Origin: an uncultured bacterium
GTDB lineage: Bacteria > Actinomycetota > Coriobacteriia > Coriobacteriales > Coriobacteriaceae
Length of the DNA stretch: 64,000 nt
Direction: 5' to 3'
Assembly: GCA_905215525.1 (NCBI GenBank)
Contig: CAJMQJ010000006.1
Location: 62,001 to 126,000 of the forward strand
The notes beneath the pieces were generated by a model. That model was given only the letters and a program-made list of their open reading frames with translations, searched no databases and was not told where the DNA came from. The translations under genes were made by a program, and so were the position numbers. Positions 55,015 through 63,336 of this stretch are shown here, one piece after another (the stretch's first letter is position 1; each line of letters opens with the position of its first letter).

Positions 55015-55044
55015 AGCAGGCCTTTCCCTCTCAAAGCATTCAGT

Positions 55045-56064
55045 TTACAGGCCGAAGGACAGTACGTAGGCAAGAACAATCTGGATCGGAGTAGTGATCA
55101 GCTTACCAAACAGGAACGCAGGGTAACCGATCTCGATCGTCTCGGGCTTTGCCTCCATGAGGGTCATGCCAACGGGGGCAAAATCGGAACCAACCTGGCA
55201 ATTGACAGCAAAGAAGCCGGGAAGGGCAAAGTTGGCAGGAATCGTGCCGTTGGCGATCTGGTTGCCAACGAGGACGGAAAGCACGGAGGCGATGATTGCG
55301 CCCGGGCAGATCAACGGCGAGAGGAACGGAATCGAGCAGAACATGCCGATCGCCAGCATGCCGGGCAGCGAGCCCGCGAGAGGCGTAAGGACGCCAGCGA
55401 GAACATTTGCGAAGCCGGTATAGTTGATGATGCCGATCAGAACCGAGACGAACGCCATGAAGGGGATGATGTTGCGGATAACATCGTTCACGGTATCGCG
55501 CGCAGCCTGGTAGATGACGCTGATAACGCGGCCGACACCGGTGCCGATCTTGGAGACAACGTCCATGAAGCCGTTAGACTCCTTGGATGCGAGCTCGGCA
55601 CGTCCCTCAGCGATCTTGGCGTGGACGTTTTCCTTCGTCGTCTCCTCGTGTGCCTTCTCGGCCTTTACCGGCTCAGCGGGAACATCGGCCGCATCGGCAA
55701 GGACGATGCAATCGGGATTGACGTCAGATGCAAAGAGATCCTCGGTGATGAACTGGGCCAGAGGACCAGATGGAGAACCGGGCTTGATGTTCAGCGTCTT
55801 AAGGCCCATCTTGGGATAGGTGCCGCAGCGAGCCACGCCAGCGCAGTCGATGACAACGGCGCATGCCTGATCGGTCTCGATCGGGTCCTTAAACTGGTCG
55901 TGCGCCTCGGCGCCGGTAAGCTCCGCAATGCGAAGGGCGACCGGGCTGATGCCACCCAGGGTCACGCTCAGAACATAAGGCTTCTCGGCCGTGGGGGTAA
56001 TGATGAGGGGACCGCCCCAACCGTTGCCGCCGTGGGACGCCTTTACGCTTTTGAATTCACTCAT
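55045..56064 (-). CDS. PTS glucitol/sorbitol-family IIB component
   Basis: This 339-residue SrlE-like protein has a soluble IIB domain (1-165), VVIDCAGVARCGTYP holding cysteines, and then five or so hydrophobic segments (about 175-335: VIYQAARDTVNDVIRNIIPF, CSIPFLSPLICPGA). Domain order and length match SrlE. AAGGAG lies 10 bases before the ATG. It accepts phosphate from IIA and phosphorylates the imported sugar alcohol or sugar. Confidence 0.92.
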   Translation of the reverse strand: MSEFKSVKASHGGNGWGGPLIITPTAEKPYVLSVTLGGISPVALRIAELTGAEAHDQFKDPIETDQACAVVIDCAGVARCGTYPKMGLKTLNIKPGSPSGPLAQFITEDLFASDVNPDCIVLADAADVPAEPVKAEKAHEETTKENVHAKIAEGRAELASKESNGFMDVVSKIGTGVGRVISVIYQAARDTVNDVIRNIIPFMAFVSVLIGIINYTGFANVLAGVLTPLAGSLPGMLAIGMFCSIPFLSPLICPGAIIASVLSVLVGNQIANGTIPANFALPGFFAVNCQVGSDFAPVGMTLMEAKPETIEIGYPAFLFGKLITTPIQIVLAYVLSFGL

Positions 56065-56093
56065 GATTTAGACTCTCCTTTTGCGCTGAACTA

Positions 56094-56639
56094 CTAGGCG
56101 GCAAGCTTAGCTTCGTTGCGCTTCTTCATGATGAGGTACAGCTTCTCGGTGACAATGCCCTTGATCAGGCAGACGATTAGACCAACAATGAGGAAGCGGA
56201 TAGCAAGCTCGGAGGAGTTCTTTCCCAGTGCCTCGTAGCCGGCCGAGATACCAAGCCAAACAAAGAGCTCGGAAGAGTTAGCGTGCGGGAAAAGACCAAC
56301 GATGGGGTGCATCATGGACACGACCGCATCGTAGAATGCGGGCTTGTAGTCCTCCTCGACAAACACACCAAAGGTGTATGCCATCGGATTGCAGAGGAAG
56401 AAAGTGCAAAGGAACGGGATGAGGGTATAGCGGAGAACTGCATACTTGGTGCACTTCTTCATGAACCCATAGACACGCTCCTCGCCGATCAGCTGGATGA
56501 CTGCCTTGATCGTAAGGATCAGGCAGATCAGCATGGGGATCATGCCCGTAATAAACGAGGCAAACTGATCACCAGCCGCATTAAACAGGCCGGTAAAGCC
56601 CTCCGCAAGGAAGATAAGGAAATCGTTTACTGCTCCCAT
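56094..56639 (-). CDS. PTS glucitol/sorbitol-family IIC component
   Basis: This 181-residue SrlA-like membrane protein has five or six helices and family sequences GFMKKCTKYAVLRYTLIPF, NPMAYTFG and MHPIVGLFPHAN. It forms the permease channel with the IIB membrane part. ATG 56639 is chosen because AAGGAG lies 7 bases upstream; ATG 56645 is too close to it. It starts the PTS transcript, with a possible operator at 56725-56747. Known family substrates are glucitol and related polyols; the substrate here cannot be read. Confidence 0.92.
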   Translation of the reverse strand: MGAVNDFLIFLAEGFTGLFNAAGDQFASFITGMIPMLICLILTIKAVIQLIGEERVYGFMKKCTKYAVLRYTLIPFLCTFFLCNPMAYTFGVFVEEDYKPAFYDAVVSMMHPIVGLFPHANSSELFVWLGISAGYEALGKNSSELAIRFLIVGLIVCLIKGIVTEKLYLIMKKRNEAKLAA

Positions 56640-56724
56640 TTTCATTCTCCTTAGTTAATGTTCGTTACTTCTATCGTTCTACCTGAGCGCCCCCTCCTCC
56701 TTTTCAATCGGCCATATACGCTCA

Positions 56725-56747
56725 TGGTTGTCTACGGTTGTCTATAT
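56725..56747 (-). promoter_or_regulatory. Putative TAGAC half-sites before PTS genes
   Basis: On the minus strand GATATAGACAAC and GTAGACAACC occur as direct half-sites at about 10-base spacing. They share TAGAC with the palindromes at 59227, 59249 and 60028. The region lies 86-108 bases before the IIC start. Confidence 0.45.
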
Positions 56748-56822
56748 CTTACAAAGGGACCGCTCTTCGGGTTGCCTTCTCGCATTCCTTTCGGTGAACG
56801 GTAGATTTTACAAGACAAACGG

Positions 56823-58298
56823 CTACGCGCTATTTAGCTCATAGATAATTTGGAGTGCCTCAAATATACGCATATACCTGCTAAAACGCGCGTCGTAGAG
56901 CTCATGGGCCCTGTCGTTTTTTTCAATGGAATCGAGTTTTCTGCAGACCCCTGCGGCAACCGTCGTCAAGTCTTGGCCGCAAGAAGCCGAGAGAGCCAGC
57001 AGCGCCGCGCCCTGACCGGCGCCGGAGGATTCCATCCGCACCATATCGACCCCCAACACGTTGGAGAGCGTTTGCGCCCAAAAATCGTTCTTGGCCCCTC
57101 CTCCAACGAGCCTGATGCTGCGCCACTCTTCCGAATGGTCCACGGACTCCTTGAGCTCCCTTAAGGCATACGCCGTGCCCTCCATCAGAGCCCTTTCGAG
57201 CTCGGAACGAGTCGTGTCAAGATCAAGCCCCAGAAAGGCACCGCGTACCGACGGGCAACCGTGCAGGACTTTTTCTCCCGATAGATGGGGGTAGAACATG
57301 AGATCCCTCATGTCGTAGAAAGGGTCCTCGACGGCCTTGTCCTCCAAATCGTAGGACTCACTGCTTAGAATCTGCCCGTACCACCATTCCTTGGCACCGC
57401 CGCACGATCTGATACTCAGCTGAATTTGGGTCTTAAGGGTATTTCCCCACTTGAACAACACGGGCTTGCCAACAGCCGGAAGGTCAACTCCCTCAGATGA
57501 ATACATCAGCACGCCGCTTGTTCCAAGTGAGATGGTGGGGACGCCCTCCAAAAGGCATCCCGTGCAGATCGCTGCCGCGGGATTGTCGCCCGTTCCCCTC
57601 ACGATCATGGCACCTGCGGGAATTCCCGTCTCGCTTGAAGCTCTCTCAACCACGGTCCCAATTACGGCATCAGAAGGCTCGACAACGGGAAGCAACGACT
57701 CGGGGATTCCAAAATGCTCGCAGACCTCACCGATCCAAGCTTGCCTCTCGTTATCGTAGAGCCCTGTTGTCGAAGCCCCGCAATAGTCCGTACCAGCACG
57801 CCCGCCAAACTTGAGAGCAATCCAATCTGAAACCGAAAGAAACACTTCGCTCTTTGAAAGGCCCTCAGGATTATTCTTAGCTATCCATGCAAGGTTAATC
57901 GCCGGAACCCCAGTCGAAAGAAAGCTGGCGACCCTAGGATAGCCCGCAGACAGCGCCCACTGCTTCTCGGTAAAGACAGCGTCAATCGTGCGCTGGTCGT
58001 TCCACATTATGGCGGGACACGTTGGCACCCCGTCGGCATCGATCAAGACCGTCGTGTGCATCTGCCCGGTAGCGCCAACGCCTTTTATTAGAGACAGGTC
58101 AACTTTCTCTCCAAGCAGGGAGCATGCAGAGCAAATGGCGATCCACCATGTCTCGGGATTGATTTCCCGCCAACCGGAATGAGGCTCAGAGCACTCGTAA
58201 GCCTCGCTCGCAGTCGCGACAACTTTTCCGCCTTCATCAATGCACGTGAGCTTCACCGATGACGTGCCCACATCGACACCAAGGTAGAGCGCACCCAT
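56823..58298 (-). CDS. FGGY family carbohydrate kinase
   Basis: This 491-residue kinase has the N-terminal FGGY domain with LGVDVGTSSVKLT, GVGATGQMHTTVLID and a xylulokinase-like WNDQRT, and the C-terminal FGGY domain with SLGTSGVLMY, MEGTAYALRELKE and the ATP-binding RLVGGGAKNDFWAQTL. Such enzymes phosphorylate pentuloses, hexuloses or polyols. ATG 58298 has GAGG five bases upstream; ATG 58313 is the other candidate. It follows the aldolase gene with a 30-base gap and probably supplies its bisphosphate substrate. The exact sugar is not clear. Confidence 0.88.
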   Translation of the reverse strand: MGALYLGVDVGTSSVKLTCIDEGGKVVATASEAYECSEPHSGWREINPETWWIAICSACSLLGEKVDLSLIKGVGATGQMHTTVLIDADGVPTCPAIMWNDQRTIDAVFTEKQWALSAGYPRVASFLSTGVPAINLAWIAKNNPEGLSKSEVFLSVSDWIALKFGGRAGTDYCGASTTGLYDNERQAWIGEVCEHFGIPESLLPVVEPSDAVIGTVVERASSETGIPAGAMIVRGTGDNPAAAICTGCLLEGVPTISLGTSGVLMYSSEGVDLPAVGKPVLFKWGNTLKTQIQLSIRSCGGAKEWWYGQILSSESYDLEDKAVEDPFYDMRDLMFYPHLSGEKVLHGCPSVRGAFLGLDLDTTRSELERALMEGTAYALRELKESVDHSEEWRSIRLVGGGAKNDFWAQTLSNVLGVDMVRMESSGAGQGAALLALSASCGQDLTTVAAGVCRKLDSIEKNDRAHELYDARFSRYMRIFEALQIIYELNSA

Positions 58299-58328
58299 TA
58301 TCGCCTCATCCATGTTCGTAATTCCGCG

Positions 58329-59171
58329 CTACTCAGCGATGCCGTTGATGGCGCGCGTCGTCTTGTAAGCAACGTCCGCAACTGCCTTACGTGTATCAAT
58401 CAGTACCTTGGCGAGATTATGCTCGTTGTTGTTTGCCTCGTACGCCTTGCCAACCGTCGTGATGTAGGCCTTGCGCAGGTCGCTTGCGATGTTGATCTTG
58501 GACATCTTGTGTGGCTGCATAGCGTGGATGGTCTCATAGGGAATGCCCGAGCCACCATGAAGAACGAGGGGACACGGAGACACCTCGGCAAGCTTCTCAA
58601 GCAGCGGCAAATCGATGCGCGGCGTATCCTCAAGGCCGTGAACGTTGCCGATAGACACAGCCAACAGGTCGCAGCCCGTGCGCTCCACAAACTCGCAAAC
58701 CTGATCGGGGTCGGTCTTAAGATCCGCCTCGGAAACATGATCGTCTTCTTTGCCCTTGATGGCACCGAGCTCAGCCTCAACGGGCACGCCGTAGCAATGG
58801 CAGTAGTCAACTGCCTGGCGCGAGAAGCGAATGTTCTCCTCAAAGGGCAACGCGGCACCGTCGATCATAACGGAGGTAAAGCCGGCCTGAACCGCCTGTC
58901 GAACATCCTCGAGCGTCTTGCCGTGGTCAAGATGCAGACACGTGGGAACGATATAGTCCTCCGCCGCGCGTTTAACGATAGAGGCGATCATGCCGTAATC
59001 GGAAAGCTTAACGTTGGTAGGGGCGATCTGGAGGATGCCCGGCATGCCGGCCTTCTGCAATCCGTCCAAGATACCCAGGGTCATCTCCATATTGGTCGTG
59101 TTATATGCGGGAAGGAGCCATCCGTTCTTGCGTGCAATCTGGATCAGCTCAGTCGAAGTTACAACTGCCAT
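58329..59171 (-). CDS. Class II fructose/tagatose-bisphosphate aldolase
   Basis: This 280-residue Zn-dependent aldolase has HLDHGKTLEDV, the zinc ligand in LAVSIGNVHG, AELGAIKGKEDD and the phosphate site LHGGSGIPYE with KINIASDLRKAY. The size and motifs fit the tagatose/fructose-bisphosphate group (GatY/KbaY/FbaA). It would split a ketose 1,6-bisphosphate into DHAP and an aldehyde, feeding the TIM gene. GGAGG lies 4 bases before the ATG. The operators at 59227-59262 lie 56-91 bases upstream. Confidence 0.93.
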   Translation of the reverse strand: MAVVTSTELIQIARKNGWLLPAYNTTNMEMTLGILDGLQKAGMPGILQIAPTNVKLSDYGMIASIVKRAAEDYIVPTCLHLDHGKTLEDVRQAVQAGFTSVMIDGAALPFEENIRFSRQAVDYCHCYGVPVEAELGAIKGKEDDHVSEADLKTDPDQVCEFVERTGCDLLAVSIGNVHGLEDTPRIDLPLLEKLAEVSPCPLVLHGGSGIPYETIHAMQPHKMSKINIASDLRKAYITTVGKAYEANNNEHNLAKVLIDTRKAVADVAYKTTRAINGIAE

Positions 59172-59226
59172 GATTCCTCCAACCGGGTTACGGCAATTCG
59201 AGTTGAGTTTACGTTCCAGATACTTA

Positions 59227-59262
59227 TATAGACGTCTATGTACCTGTTTATAGACGACTATA
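59227..59262 (-). promoter_or_regulatory. Paired operators upstream of the aldolase
   Basis: TATAGACGTCTATG (59227-59240) and TATAGACGACTATA (59249-59262) are palindromes whose centres are 22 bases apart. They share TAGAC/GTCTA half-sites with 60028-60037. They are likely binding sites of the GntR/HutC regulator. Confidence 0.78.
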
Positions 59263-59311
59263 TACCTTTTTGATTCTTGCGCCTAGCATTAAATGTCTCG
59301 AATTAGAAAAA

Positions 59312-59338
59312 GGGCTGCCGAGAAACACTCGACAGCCC
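59312..59338 (-). terminator. Terminator of HAD copy 3
   Basis: The stem GGGCTGTCGAG / CTCGGCAGCCC, read on the minus strand, is followed by TTTTT. Confidence 0.9.
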
Positions 59339-59352
59339 ATCGTTCAACCTGT

Positions 59353-60009
59353 TTACCCCAATGTTCCGCTTGCCAGCATGTCGACAACATCATTAAGGTT
59401 CAGGACAATCGCCGTGGCTAATCTTTCCATCTCTTCTGTTGGCTCGGAGAGATCAGGAACCATGACGGTGTGAAAACCTCCTGCAAAGCCCGCGCGCACC
59501 CCGTTATAGGAATCCTCCAAGACGAGGGATTTTTGCGGCGGCACCCCTAGCTCGTCCGCCGCTTTTAAAAAGACGTCAGGATAGGGCTTGGCATGCTCGA
59601 CCTCGATACCAGAAACGATCGAATCAAAATATGGAAGTATTCCTCCCCTTATCAGGTTGGCCTTGATCATCTCCCTGCTCGACGAGGAGGCAACCGCCAT
59701 CGGAATCCCTTCAGTCTTGAGATACTCGAGAAGCCTATCCAATCCAGGTTTTTTCTCTGCGCCATGGGCCAATGCTTCATGGGCTATTTCGTAAAAACGA
59801 TCAACAAATGCCTTGGGGTCGACTTCGTCACCATACCATTCGCGAATAATGGATACGGCCTCGGCTCCATTGGTTCCGCGCATGGCGTCCGCAAGGCCCT
59901 CCATGCACTCAACCCCAAACTCGATTGCGGTCTTAGGCCAACAAGAAGCCCAGATAGGCTCGGTGTCAAACATAAGCCCATCCATATCGAAGATAACCGC
60001 CTCGTACAT
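59353..60009 (-). CDS. HAD phosphatase of the PTS regulon
   Basis: This 218-residue HAD hydrolase has FDMDGLMFDTEP, motif II VASSSS, a conserved lysine in EVEHAKPYPDVF and VLEDSYNGVRAG. It is distinct from the duplicated pair at 46662 and 50557. AACAGGGAGG precedes ATG 60009. A TAGACGTCTA site lies 19-28 bases upstream, so it belongs with the PTS regulon. It may clear dead-end sugar phosphates or have a catabolic role. Confidence 0.9.
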   Translation of the reverse strand: MYEAVIFDMDGLMFDTEPIWASCWPKTAIEFGVECMEGLADAMRGTNGAEAVSIIREWYGDEVDPKAFVDRFYEIAHEALAHGAEKKPGLDRLLEYLKTEGIPMAVASSSSREMIKANLIRGGILPYFDSIVSGIEVEHAKPYPDVFLKAADELGVPPQKSLVLEDSYNGVRAGFAGGFHTVMVPDLSEPTEEMERLATAIVLNLNDVVDMLASGTLG

Positions 60010-60027
60010 ATTGCCTCCCTGTTCAAG

Positions 60028-60037
60028 TAGACGTCTA
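60028..60037 (-). promoter_or_regulatory. Operator upstream of HAD copy 3
   Basis: TAGACGTCTA is a perfect 10-base palindrome with TATATACG after it. It matches the pair at 59227-59262. Confidence 0.7.
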
Positions 60038-60090
60038 TATACGTTTATTCTAGCAAAGGAGGACTTTTCTCTACTGCAACGGCACAAAAA

Positions 60091-60123
60091 GGTGCCCGCC
60101 CCACAGATGCTGGGGCGGGCACC
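60091..60123. repeat. Inverted repeat GGTGCCCGCCCC
   Basis: Arms GGTGCCCGCCCC and GGGGCGGGCACC with a nine-base loop lie between EF-G-like and HAD genes. Confidence 0.7.
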
Positions 60124-60132
60124 TCGCCCGCC

Positions 60133-60176
60133 AAAAAAGCCGCCACAACGGAACTACCCCATCGCGGCGGTTTTTT
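60133..60176 (-). terminator. Terminator of the EF-G-like gene
   Basis: AAAACCGCCGCGATGGGG pairs with the GCGGC part of CCGTTGTGGCGGCTTTTTT (minus strand), with a T-run. The core resembles the GGGA(A)C palindromes. Confidence 0.85.
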
Positions 60177-60185
60177 ATCGTCTAG

Positions 60186-62261
60186 TTACTTGGCGCGACC
60201 CTCCTCATAGCGCTCGACCAGCTTGGCCTGAACGTCATAAGGCACCTGCTCATAGCCTGCGGGCTTCATGGTAAAGTCGCCCGTGCCGCGCGTGATAGAG
60301 CGCAGGCGCGTCGAATAATCCGTCAGCTCGGCCAGCGGGGCCTGGGCAATGACCACGGTGTCGCCGCGCTCATCGGTCTCCATGCCCGTCACGCGACCGC
60401 GCGAGGCCGAGATGTCGCCCATCACGGCGCCGGCGTAGCTCTCGGGGATCGTCACCGTGATTTCCTCGATAGGCTCCAGCACCACTGGATCGGCATCGGT
60501 GCATGCCTTGCGCAGGCCGATGCGAGCCGCCGCGCGGAACGCCATCTCGTTGGAGTCGACGCTGTGATACGAACCGTCGTACACAACCACGCGAATGCCC
60601 GTGAGCGGGTAGCCGGCAATAATACCGTCCTTCATGGTCTCCTGGACGCCCTTGTCCACGGCGGGAATCAGCGAGCGCGGAATGCGACCGCCCACGACCT
60701 CGTCCACGAACTCATAGCCGTCGCTCGTGCCGTCGGACCCAATGAGCGGCTCGACGCGCAGCCAGCAGTCGCCGTACTGACCGGCGCCGCCGGTCTGCTT
60801 CTTGTGGCGACCCTGGGCGCTCGCCGTGCGGCGGATGGTCTCGCGATACGGAATGCGGATCGGCACGCTCTTGGCGGCGACCTTGGTGCGGTCCTCCAGA
60901 CGGTTGAGCAGCACCGAAACCTGTGCCTCACCAACGGCAGAGATAATGGTCTGGCCAGTCTCCTCGTCGCGGTCGATGCTCATGGTCGGGTCTGCCTTGC
61001 AGGCCTTCTCGATAAACGTGTAGAGCTTCTCTTCGTCGCCGCGATTCTCGGCCTCAATGGCGATGCGGTACTGAGAGTTGGGGAACTTAAACGCAGCAGC
61101 CTCGACCTTACCGGTAATGGAGAGCGTATCGCCCGTCTCGGCCGCCAGCTTGGGCGCCACGATGATGTCGCCGGCATAGGCGTGACCGACCTCGGTCATG
61201 TCGCGACCGCACATCACATACAGGTGAGCCAGACGGTCGCCCTTGCGCGTGCGCGCGTTGATCAGCTCAAGACCCGGCTCAAGCGTACCCGTCAGCACCT
61301 TGATAAAGCTGATGCGACCCTGCTGCGGATCGGCCAGGGTCTTAAACACAAACGCCACCGGACGGTCATCGTCGCTCGAAATCTTGAGCGAATCGCCGTC
61401 GATAAGCGGCATCTCGCCGTAGTCGGTCGGCGCCGGGAAGTACGTCGCGATGTCGTCCATCAGCGAGTTGACGCCCTGCTCCTTAATGCAATCGCCCGCA
61501 AAGACCGGCACAAAAATGCGCTCGGCGATCGCCTTCGACAGCAGGCCCTCGAGCTCTTCCTGCGTCAGCGTCTCCTCGCCTTCCAGGTATTTCATCATCA
61601 GTTCGTCGTCGGCCTCGGCCACCAACTCGCACAGATGGTCATGGGCCTCCTCGGCCTGGGCACGATACTCCTCGGGGATCTCCGACTCAACGGCTTCAGC
61701 GCCGTTGCAATGGCGCGCCTTCATGCGCACCAGGTCGATAATGCCGTCAAAGTCCTCGCCCTCGCCCCAGGGAAGGGTCACGGCGCCCAGACGCGTACCA
61801 AAGCGCTCCTGCAGCAGGTCCATCGTGGTCGCAAAGCTGGCCTCGGAACGCGACAGACGGTTTACGAACACCGCGCGCGCCAGACGCAGGTCCTCGGCGG
61901 CATACCAGAGCTTAACCGTCGTAGGCTGCGGGCCAGCCTCGGCGTCGACAACAAACAGAGCCGTCTCGCAGACGCTCATCGCGGCATAGGCGTCGCCGAT
62001 AAAATCGGGATAGCACGGGGCATCGAGCACGTTGATGCGGGCGCCCTTCCAGTCGATCGGCGCGATGGTCGTCGAGATGGAGAATGAACGCTTGACCTCT
62101 TCAGGGTCATAGTCGAGCGTGGGCTTGGTGCCGTCGTGGCCGCCCAGGCGGGCGGTCTTGCCGGAAAGGTGGAGCATGGCCTCGGCGAGTGAAGTCTTGC
62201 CCACCCCGCCTTGGCCTACGAGCACCACGTTCCTTACGTTACCGGTCTTGGGAGCACCCAT
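60186..62261 (-). CDS. EF-G-like translational GTPase with altered G motifs
   Basis: This 691-residue protein aligns end to end with elongation factor G: an N-terminal GTPase, then EF-Tu-like domain 2, and domains 3-5 (ETIRRTASAQGRHKKQTGGA, ESYAGAVMGDISASRGRVTGM). G1 is GQGGVGKT (16-23). G3 is DAPCYPDF (80-87) instead of DTPGHxDF, and G4 is NRLS (134-137) instead of NKxD. So guanine binding or hydrolysis is probably altered, as in other EF-G-like paralogs of Actinomycetota. AAGGAGG precedes the ATG. It is not in a ribosomal operon; a specialised or regulatory role is likely. Confidence 0.9.
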   Translation of the reverse strand: MGAPKTGNVRNVVLVGQGGVGKTSLAEAMLHLSGKTARLGGHDGTKPTLDYDPEEVKRSFSISTTIAPIDWKGARINVLDAPCYPDFIGDAYAAMSVCETALFVVDAEAGPQPTTVKLWYAAEDLRLARAVFVNRLSRSEASFATTMDLLQERFGTRLGAVTLPWGEGEDFDGIIDLVRMKARHCNGAEAVESEIPEEYRAQAEEAHDHLCELVAEADDELMMKYLEGEETLTQEELEGLLSKAIAERIFVPVFAGDCIKEQGVNSLMDDIATYFPAPTDYGEMPLIDGDSLKISSDDDRPVAFVFKTLADPQQGRISFIKVLTGTLEPGLELINARTRKGDRLAHLYVMCGRDMTEVGHAYAGDIIVAPKLAAETGDTLSITGKVEAAAFKFPNSQYRIAIEAENRGDEEKLYTFIEKACKADPTMSIDRDEETGQTIISAVGEAQVSVLLNRLEDRTKVAAKSVPIRIPYRETIRRTASAQGRHKKQTGGAGQYGDCWLRVEPLIGSDGTSDGYEFVDEVVGGRIPRSLIPAVDKGVQETMKDGIIAGYPLTGIRVVVYDGSYHSVDSNEMAFRAAARIGLRKACTDADPVVLEPIEEITVTIPESYAGAVMGDISASRGRVTGMETDERGDTVVIAQAPLAELTDYSTRLRSITRGTGDFTMKPAGYEQVPYDVQAKLVERYEEGRAK

Positions 62262-62571
62262 GATGACCTCCTTGCAGGGCCGCGCGCAAGGCGCGGCGCC
62301 AACGGGGAGGGTTCGCGGTCGGTGCCGTCCCGGGAGCAGCATGGTCGGCAGCCGAGCCGACTCACCCTCCAAATGTCCTATGCCACCACCCTACCCTCAC
62401 GGGCGGCTGTCCATGCATACCTTTCGGCGCACGTATGAATACAGGCGGCGAGAGGAAGAGACAAGCATGTGAGGCGTTTATTGAACCCCGTCGATGCAAA
62501 CAAAAAGCCGCCACAGACCGTAAGACCTGCGGCGGCTTCGCCTCAATTAATGGTTGAGTAAATACCTGAGC
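62262..62571. other. Intergenic region upstream of the EF-G-like gene
   Basis: About 310 bases. The left part is a GC-rich leader of EF-G-like with CCGCGCGCAAGGCGCGGCG stem potential; a TATGCAT -10 candidate lies at about 62410. The right part holds the terminator of the amino-acid transporter. No other gene is visible. Confidence 0.5.
62504..62537 (-). terminator. Terminator of the amino-acid ABC operon
   Basis: GAAGCCGCCGCAGGTC pairs with GACCTGCGGCGGCTTC-like complement across CTTACGG and is followed on the minus strand by TTTTTG. Confidence 0.8.
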
Positions 62572-63336
62572 CTATCCCTCGATACGGCTCAAGAACTCAC
62601 GGGTGCGCTGCTCGCGTGGATGGTCGATGACCTGCTCGGCAGAACCCTCTTCGACAATGCGGCCGCCGTCCATAAAGACCACGCGGTCGGCAACATCGCG
62701 CGCAAACTGCATCGCGTGGGTCACGATCACCATCGTCATATTCTGCGCGGCAAGGTCTTTAATGACACGTAGCACCTCGGCCGTTAGCTCGGGATCGAGC
62801 GCCGAGGTCGGCTCGTCAAAGAACAAGATCTCCGGGTCGAGCGCCAAGGCGCGGGCGATACTCACACGCTGTTGCTGGCCGCCCGAAAGCTCGCAGGGCA
62901 CCTTGTTCTCGTTGCCCGTAAGCCCCATCTGCGCGATCAGTTCACGCGCACGTGCTTCGGCCTGCTCGCGCGGGCACTTAAGCACGCGAATCGGTGCATC
63001 GGTGATATTTTTCATCACGGTATAGTGCGGGAACAGATTGTAGTTCTGAAACACCAGACCAAACCGCGAGCGCGCCTGTTTAGGCACATCGCCCTTTGCG
63101 TACACCGCGCCCGAACCCGCATCCGTTGCAACGGCAAGGTCACCAAACGAGAGCGAGCCTCCGTCGAGTGTCTCGAGCAGCGTGGCACACCGCAGCAGCG
63201 TGGACTTGCCGCCACCCGAAGGCCCGATAATCGCCACGACCTCGCCACGCTTCACCTCAAGCGAGATATCCTTGAGCACCTCATTGCCGCCAAACGCCTT
63301 GCGCGCGTTCGATATATTCATTACCGAATTAATCAT
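62572..63336 (-). CDS. Polar amino acid ABC transporter ATPase
   Basis: This 254-residue ATPase has Walker A GPSGGGKST, Q-loop, signature LSGGQQQRVSIARALAL, Walker B EILFFDEPTSALDPE and switch His in VTHAMQF. It is the GlnQ/HisP type that powers uptake of polar amino acids. ATG 63336 overlaps the last 8 bases of the permease gene (ATGATTAA), so the genes are translationally coupled. It has an extra short loop (FGDLAVATDAGSGAVYAKGD, about 70-88) in the N-terminal lobe. Confidence 0.95.
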   Translation of the reverse strand: MINSVMNISNARKAFGGNEVLKDISLEVKRGEVVAIIGPSGGGKSTLLRCATLLETLDGGSLSFGDLAVATDAGSGAVYAKGDVPKQARSRFGLVFQNYNLFPHYTVMKNITDAPIRVLKCPREQAEARARELIAQMGLTGNENKVPCELSGGQQQRVSIARALALDPEILFFDEPTSALDPELTAEVLRVIKDLAAQNMTMVIVTHAMQFARDVADRVVFMDGGRIVEEGSAEQVIDHPREQRTREFLSRIEG

